Shown: positions 24,692 through 29,244 of the stretch, one piece after another
How the letters are laid out: every line of letters begins with the position of its first letter
Position numbering within the stretch: the stretch's first letter is position 1
Source: JANQRV01 sp964533785
GTDB taxonomy: Bacteria > Bacteroidota > Bacteroidia > Chitinophagales > Saprospiraceae
Length of the DNA: 29,244 bases
Assembly (NCBI GenBank): GCA_964533785.1
Contig: CAZHNG010000031.1
Location: 1 to 29,244, forward strand
Reading direction: 5' to 3'
Notes under the pieces: generated by a model
The model's database searches: none
Told to the model about the DNA's origin: nothing
Seen by the model: only the letters and a program-made list of their open reading frames with translations
Made by a program: the position numbers and the translations under genes

Positions 24692-24721
24692 CAACATCAC
24701 TACCACTAAAACGTATCAACC

Positions 24722-25081
24722 ATGGCAACAAAAGCACTCGTCGCCGCATCTACCAAACCACTGGTTCTGTCCATTTTGTCGTACGGCGAAAATTACGGGT
24801 ACAAGATCATCAAGGAAGTAGAACGCCTCTCGCAGGGTGAGCTTAGCTGGACCGACGCTATGCTCTACCCCGTGCTCAACCGCATGGAAAAGGAAGGCCT
24901 CATCGCATCCCAATGGGTGAAGACGGAAAGCGGCCGCAAGCGCAAGTACTACCACATCACCGAGCAGGGCGAGCAACGCCTTGAAAAAGAGCGTGGTCAA
25001 TGGCTCAACGTCAATCGCGTCTTTGTCAAACTCTGGGGACTCGGCGAAACGCCATACGTGCCGGCAGAAGGTATAAGGTGA
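24722..25081 (+). CDS. PadR-family transcriptional regulator
   Basis: A 119-residue winged-helix regulator. The PadR pattern is complete: PLVLSILSYGENYGYKIIKEVE (recognition scaffold), LSWTDAMLYPVLNRMEKEGLI (recognition helix and turn) and the wing SGRKRKYYHITEQGEQRLE. The short C-terminal helix suits a subfamily-2 PadR that dimerises. PadR repressors usually release DNA on binding a small molecule and often control ABC exporters encoded beside them. Its position between the ATPase and the permease makes it the likely repressor of this operon, acting at the palindromes at 23884-23970 (inference). ACCACTAA lies 12 bases before its start codon, as in the two protease genes. Confidence 0.94.
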   Translation: MATKALVAASTKPLVLSILSYGENYGYKIIKEVERLSQGELSWTDAMLYPVLNRMEKEGLIASQWVKTESGRKRKYYHITEQGEQRLEKERGQWLNVNRVFVKLWGLGETPYVPAEGIR

Positions 25082-25163
25082 ATGAAAAAGAGCAGATCCT
25101 ACGTCTCTGCAGTAATTACTTCAATCTCGGATTACATCCGTAGTTTCTTAAATAAATTAATAC

Positions 25164-27866
25164 ATGAAATTCAATATAGATCAGGCCATTCGCGGATGGC
25201 GACAGCGTATTCAGCGGCAGCAGCAGCTGGAACCCGGATTTGTGGAAGAACTGGCAAGCAGTCTGCACGACCGGTATGAAGAATATTTGATCCAGGGGAT
25301 GAATCCTGAAAAGGCTTTCGCACGAGCACAACAGAAAGTCATGCCCGATATTAACAGTGTAGCTCTTGAATTTGCCAAAGCCACCAGCAACCGGCCGTGG
25401 TATAAACTGAGTCTGGACGGGTGGCTGTTCCTACTACCCAACTACCTTAAGATTTCCTTGCGAAATATGCGGCGTAAGCGCTTCTATAACCTCATCAATT
25501 TTGTCTGCCTGGCCATCGGTATTCTCACCACGGCGCTGGCGGTCTTGTACCTCGATTACGAGACCAGCTTCGATGAAATGGTGCCCGAAGCCGACCGTAA
25601 GTACCGCCTCGCGCGTACTTTTCGCTCACAGGACTACAGCGTAATGAGCTTTGATGGATACTTTGGCGCCGAACCCGAAACGCAAATGAAGCAGATCAAC
25701 GGTATTGCTAACATAAAGGGCGTGGAACAGGCCTGCCATTTCTATACTTTTTGGAACCCCGCCATAGTTGAATCGGGGGATAAAAAATTGACGATTGAAG
25801 ATATCCTGCACACTAATACGCCCGATGCCTTTTTTGATTTTTTTGGTTGGCGTTTCCTCTACGGCTCAGTCGATGGCTTTGGCCAAAACCTGAATACAGC
25901 CGTACTGACCGAATCAGAAGCCAAACGGTTTTTTGGTCCCGACTGGCATCAAAAAGACCTACTCGACCGGGTACTTACTATCGACGAACAAGACTATATG
26001 GTGGTCGGAGTCATTGCAGATCTTCCACCTAATGCGCACTACGATTTCAGTATTGCCCTGCACCGCGATAAGATCGAATACTGGGGATCGCGCACCTACA
26101 TCAAACTTACTCCCGGCGCTGATCCGCAGGCCGTGAAGCAACGAATGGATGAAAATATTGCCAGCATCAATACCAATCTAGCCAATAACGAACTATTTGG
26201 CGGCACCATTATTCAACCGCTGACCAGTATTCACCTCAACTCTGATATGTTGTATGAACTCAAGCCTCCGGGAGATAAAAGATACCTCTACATTATTGGC
26301 ATTATCTCGGGCATTATCTTGCTGTTGACCATAAGTAACTACACCAACCTATCTATCGCCATGAACGCGGGGCGATCCCGGGAGATCGGTATGCGTAAGA
26401 TATTTGGTGCGACCGAAGGTCAGATTTCCAATCAGTTCATTATGGAATCTATGGTGCTCAGTATGCTGACCTTACCGGTAGTTGGTCTGGGCCTGTGGTT
26501 GCTTATCCCATGGTTTAACAATTTTATGGGTACGGGGCTTAACGAGCAGATCCTCCTGGATCTCAATTTCTGGGTGGTACTGCTCATGGTCACCATCGGG
26601 GTTGGCATTTTGGCCAGTTTGTACCCATCGGTATTCCTGGCGCGCCACCCGATACTGCGCTTGTTCCAGGGCAATCTGGTCAAAAACAGCTCGCGGGGCT
26701 TCAGCACCCGCAAAGCCATTATCACTTTCCAGTTTATCCTGCTGATCGGCTTTTGCAGCCTGACGTTATTCGTCAACCAACAGCTTCGCTACATTCAGGA
26801 AAAGGATCTGGGCTTTGACAAAGAACAGCTGGTCTATGTCAATCTGGCAGAAGACAGCACAAAATTTCAAGTATTCAAGAACGAACTGTTGCAAATCCCC
26901 GAAATAACGGGCGTTGGTTCCGGCAGTCCGCTAGGACGAAATCCTTTTAACCAAACAACGTACAAACTGGAGGGAACGACCGAAGTCTACGATGATGCGT
27001 ACGACATTGCGCTCGACTATGACGCCATCGATCTTCTCAATATTGAGACCAGCATTGATGAATATGTACAGAACCCCGGTGATGCACCGAAAAGGATGAT
27101 ATTGATCAACGAAACCCTGGCGGACCAACTTTCTAATCGCTTCGATCTGACCCGGAATGAACTCATCGGACGTACCATTATTGAGGAGCCAGAATACACA
27201 GATGAAGAAACCGGAAAGGTGGGGTTCCCCTTCCGCATCGCCGGCACATTCAAGGACATCAATATATTTTCTTTGCGGGAAAAAATCACGCCGATGTTCC
27301 TGACGGCTTATAAAGATCCCGGGTTTGTACGCTGGGTATCGATTGCCTGGGAAGGGGCTTCCCCTGCCGAAATTGTAAAAAAGATCGAAACCAAATACAA
27401 TGCCCTTAACCTGGATCAGGCTTTCTATTACAGTTACCTCACCCAGAATATTGAAGAATTATACGCCAAGGAACACCGTATTGGCCGGCTGAGTATTTAC
27501 TTTAGTTTGATCGCTTTTGCCGTAGCCGTTATCGGTCTGATCGCGCTCACTGCCTTTCTCACTACCCTGAAGCGAAAGGAGATTGGGATACGAATAATTT
27601 TGGGTGCCAGCCCGCTCGATATCCTGAAGCGCTTTAACCGTGAATACCTGTTGTTGCTGTTAATCGGTTTAATCGTTGCTGCTCCGCTGGCCTGGTACGG
27701 TGTTTCGCAGTGGCTGTCCACTTTTGCTTATCACATCTCCATCAATCCGTTGATCTTCCTGCTGGCCGGAGGTATTACCCTGTTCATTACCAGTATTGCC
27801 GTTAGCTTGATGACGATTCGGGCGGCCAATTCCGAACCCGCACAGGCTTTGCAGGAGACCCAGTAG
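25164..27866 (+). CDS. ADOP-type ABC permease with two FtsX modules
   Basis: A 900-residue inner-membrane permease. The N-terminal 80 residues form a soluble helical 'permease prefix' domain (SSLHDRYEEYLIQGMNPEKAFARA). Helix 1 (about 108-130) leads to a large periplasmic MacB-type domain. Helices 2-4 (about 373-395, 425-452, 466-492) make the first FtsX module with the GMRKIFGAT loop, helix 5 (516-540) begins a second half with another periplasmic domain, and helices 6-8 (about 777-800, 826-850, 862-888) make the second FtsX module, with EIGIRIILGAS. This duplicated layout, and the prefix domain linked to PadR, match the ADOP/orphan-permease family. Two full halves in one chain mean it can pair with the ATPase without another permease. 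The cargo is unknown; relatives export peptides, antibiotics or lipoproteins. Confidence 0.92.
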   Translation: MKFNIDQAIRGWRQRIQRQQQLEPGFVEELASSLHDRYEEYLIQGMNPEKAFARAQQKVMPDINSVALEFAKATSNRPWYKLSLDGWLFLLPNYLKISLRNMRRKRFYNLINFVCLAIGILTTALAVLYLDYETSFDEMVPEADRKYRLARTFRSQDYSVMSFDGYFGAEPETQMKQINGIANIKGVEQACHFYTFWNPAIVESGDKKLTIEDILHTNTPDAFFDFFGWRFLYGSVDGFGQNLNTAVLTESEAKRFFGPDWHQKDLLDRVLTIDEQDYMVVGVIADLPPNAHYDFSIALHRDKIEYWGSRTYIKLTPGADPQAVKQRMDENIASINTNLANNELFGGTIIQPLTSIHLNSDMLYELKPPGDKRYLYIIGIISGIILLLTISNYTNLSIAMNAGRSREIGMRKIFGATEGQISNQFIMESMVLSMLTLPVVGLGLWLLIPWFNNFMGTGLNEQILLDLNFWVVLLMVTIGVGILASLYPSVFLARHPILRLFQGNLVKNSSRGFSTRKAIITFQFILLIGFCSLTLFVNQQLRYIQEKDLGFDKEQLVYVNLAEDSTKFQVFKNELLQIPEITGVGSGSPLGRNPFNQTTYKLEGTTEVYDDAYDIALDYDAIDLLNIETSIDEYVQNPGDAPKRMILINETLADQLSNRFDLTRNELIGRTIIEEPEYTDEETGKVGFPFRIAGTFKDINIFSLREKITPMFLTAYKDPGFVRWVSIAWEGASPAEIVKKIETKYNALNLDQAFYYSYLTQNIEELYAKEHRIGRLSIYFSLIAFAVAVIGLIALTAFLTTLKRKEIGIRIILGASPLDILKRFNREYLLLLLIGLIVAAPLAWYGVSQWLSTFAYHISINPLIFLLAGGITLFITSIAVSLMTIRAANSEPAQALQETQ

Positions 27867-27954
27867 CACCACTGGTTTACCGCGCATAAATAGCCCCAAA
27901 GAAGGCTTCAGCGATTTAATTACAAAAACCATTACACTATCTAAATAATCACCT

Positions 27955-29148
27955 ATGCTTCAAAGACACTTTTTTTTCTTGATTCCGGCATTGCTTTTCA
28001 CCATCTGGGCCTGTCGAACCCCGGTTACTGAATCGACTGGGCTGGACGGCACCTATCAGCTTTCGGCTGCCGACGGAGCAGCATACGAAATTCAATTGGT
28101 CACGGCTGACGATGGAGCGGTCTACGGTACGCTCTATTACCAGGGAGATTCTGCCCGCTTTGATGCACCTGTCGACCTGAGAGCCCTGACCAAGGATAGC
28201 CTCCACCTCAATATGTGGTACGGCCGACGATTTATTTCGGTAGATCGCAACCAGACCCCGATGCAGGGGCAGGCCAACGTAGAAGGGGATACCATTGCAG
28301 TCAGCCTGAACCGGACGGGCTCCACTGTTTCGTCCGATTTGCAGGCTTCCGCCAAATTGATTCCTCTGCCGTTACAAGCTGAAGCTCCCGCTTTCGTTGC
28401 CCATAAATCCAACGGACAAATGTACGTCATCGGCTGGGCTGGCAAAGGCATATACTTGGTAGAAGAAACCGATACCGGATGGATCGAGCAACCCGTACCC
28501 TATGATAAAGACATTTATTCATTTTCCTCCATCGGATTGTCACCCGATGAACAGACCCTGGTCGCACACGGTGGTCCGAAATCCAATCAAGGGAGATTTG
28601 AAGAAGGCGGCGCCATCTACTTATTGCACTTGACCAATGAGACAACCATCGATTCCATAGAGTTGCTTCCCGGCACGGTAAATACGCCTTCGTACGACAA
28701 TTTTGCCGACTTCACGGCCTCGGGTGATCTGATTTTTAGCTCCTGGGGCAACGCCGCCGGCCGACCAGGCCCCGGTAAGGGCGACCTCTACCGCGCGACC
28801 AGAACTCCAGACGGCTGGAAGACCCGTCTCCTGTCACCCGTATTGAACACCCCGGATCCGGATGCCGGCCCTTCCATGAACGTAGAAGAAACGGTGGTTT
28901 TATTTCACCGCAACCGACGGAATCCTCCTATGGCGGATAAGATTTTTGGCAGCCGCCGCCTAAACGGGCAGTGGCAGGAAGCTATCCGGTTGCCGGCACC
29001 GATCAACATTGATCATTCCGGGCAATACGGCCCCCGCCTCGATCCCGAAAACGAATATCTCTACTGGACCAGCCACCACCGCGGCCAGGGCAATCTATAC
29101 CGCATACGAGTAGCCGATGTTCCCGAGTTAGCCGCCTTACTGAAGTAA
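27955..29148 (+). CDS. Exported PD40/TolB-like propeller lipoprotein
   Basis: A 397-residue exported protein. A hydrophobic signal (5-19) ends in IWAC with Cys20, so it is probably a lipoprotein, although Trp at -2 is unusual. Residues about 28-125 form a small beta-rich domain (LDGTYQLSA ... IAVSLNRTGS). From about 140 on there are WD40-like PD40 repeats: FSSIGLSPDEQTLVAHGG, FADFTASGDLIFSSWG, SMNVEETVVLFHRNRR and YGPRLDPENEYLYWTSHHRGQGNLYRI, as in TolB-like propellers and many Bacteroidota lipoproteins. No catalytic residues are seen. It starts 88 bases after the permease stop, on the same strand and with similar GC-rich composition, so it may be an accessory subunit of that system. That link is inference. 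Confidence 0.82.
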   Translation: MLQRHFFFLIPALLFTIWACRTPVTESTGLDGTYQLSAADGAAYEIQLVTADDGAVYGTLYYQGDSARFDAPVDLRALTKDSLHLNMWYGRRFISVDRNQTPMQGQANVEGDTIAVSLNRTGSTVSSDLQASAKLIPLPLQAEAPAFVAHKSNGQMYVIGWAGKGIYLVEETDTGWIEQPVPYDKDIYSFSSIGLSPDEQTLVAHGGPKSNQGRFEEGGAIYLLHLTNETTIDSIELLPGTVNTPSYDNFADFTASGDLIFSSWGNAAGRPGPGKGDLYRATRTPDGWKTRLLSPVLNTPDPDAGPSMNVEETVVLFHRNRRNPPMADKIFGSRRLNGQWQEAIRLPAPINIDHSGQYGPRLDPENEYLYWTSHHRGQGNLYRIRVADVPELAALLK

Positions 29149-29168
29149 TTATTCTGTACAACGTGTGG

Positions 29169-29208
29169 GCTACCTACCGTGCGACGTTTAGGAGCACGGA
29201 CAGGTAGC
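29169..29208. repeat. Long hairpin at right window edge
   Basis: GCTACCT/AGGTAGC (29169-29175 and 29202-29208) and CCGTGC/GCACGG (29177-29182 and 29194-29199) stack into a 13-bp stem with one internal bulge and an 11-base loop. It starts 20 bases after the last stop codon. No T-run follows immediately, so it may be a stabilising hairpin, a weak terminator or the edge of another element. Confidence 0.6.
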
Positions 29209-29244
29209 TGGTGTTCTGTGAATTTTACTTTTGCACCAACTTTG

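Noticed and set aside
25082..25279. A 65-codon plus-strand frame starting right at the PadR stop
   Set aside because: It overlaps the permease N-terminus in another frame, its second half is low-complexity and Ala/Arg-rich, and it matches no family. The permease start at 25164 is well supported.

Overview
The window looks like chromosome from a member of the Bacteroidota, probably a marine or sludge Saprospiria/Lewinella-like lineage. The phylum call rests on four things: three secreted proteins with C-terminal type IX secretion (T9SS) sorting domains, a giant one-protein hybrid two-component regulator, a match to the Bacteroidota promoter consensus (TTTG - 19 nt - TAnnTTTG) before sucC, and no obvious Shine-Dalgarno sequences. 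The family-level placement is an inference. No rRNA, tRNA, CRISPR array, transposase, integrase or phage gene was seen.

Layout. 1-1100: a small lipocalin-like exported protein behind a heptamer repeat, a possible decayed AraC-type helix-turn-helix fragment, then thioredoxin with a hairpin terminator. 1285-2627: a DUF58 protein and an S4-domain RNA-binding protein, 2 bases apart. 2686-11222: a 1431-residue hybrid sensor/regulator followed by an exported DUF6503-like protein, a short-chain dehydrogenase and a large secreted alpha/beta hydrolase with a T9SS tail. 11338-13747 (minus): chorismate synthase (GTG start) and succinyl-CoA synthetase beta. 14130-14624: a DUF4442 hot-dog protein whose 3' end overlaps the next, convergent gene. 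14617-18275 (minus): two paralogous secreted M43 (pappalysin/cytophagalysin-type) metalloproteases separated by 641 bases that contain a palindromic, MITE-like repeat. 18484-21387: malate dehydrogenase, a peroxiredoxin-like CxxC protein and a stand-alone von Willebrand A protein. 21508-23358 (minus): a methyltransferase and an NAD-dependent epimerase. 23969-29148: an operon-like block of ABC ATPase, PadR repressor, a two-FtsX-module permease and a propeller-type lipoprotein. This last block is visibly richer in G+C than the first 12 kb.

How the genes fit together. Malate dehydrogenase, succinyl-CoA synthetase, chorismate synthase and thioredoxin are housekeeping genes scattered among accessory ones. 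The hybrid regulator probably controls the exported genes after it. The two intergenic regions before exported proteins in that block share the palindromic core AGAATTCT. The PadR protein probably represses its own ABC operon through palindromes lying just before it.

The most unusual signal is non-coding. At least five short arrays have a strict 7-base period: TAGCGTC-type at 53-87 and in two inverted copies at 16601-16750, TTATCAA-type at 20253-20280, and GATGAGA-type at 23603-23630. All are intergenic. The two inverted copies form the ends of a 150-bp imperfect palindrome flanked by a 10-bp direct repeat. A second recurring signal is the octamer ACCACTAA, found 11-12 bases before the start codons of three genes.
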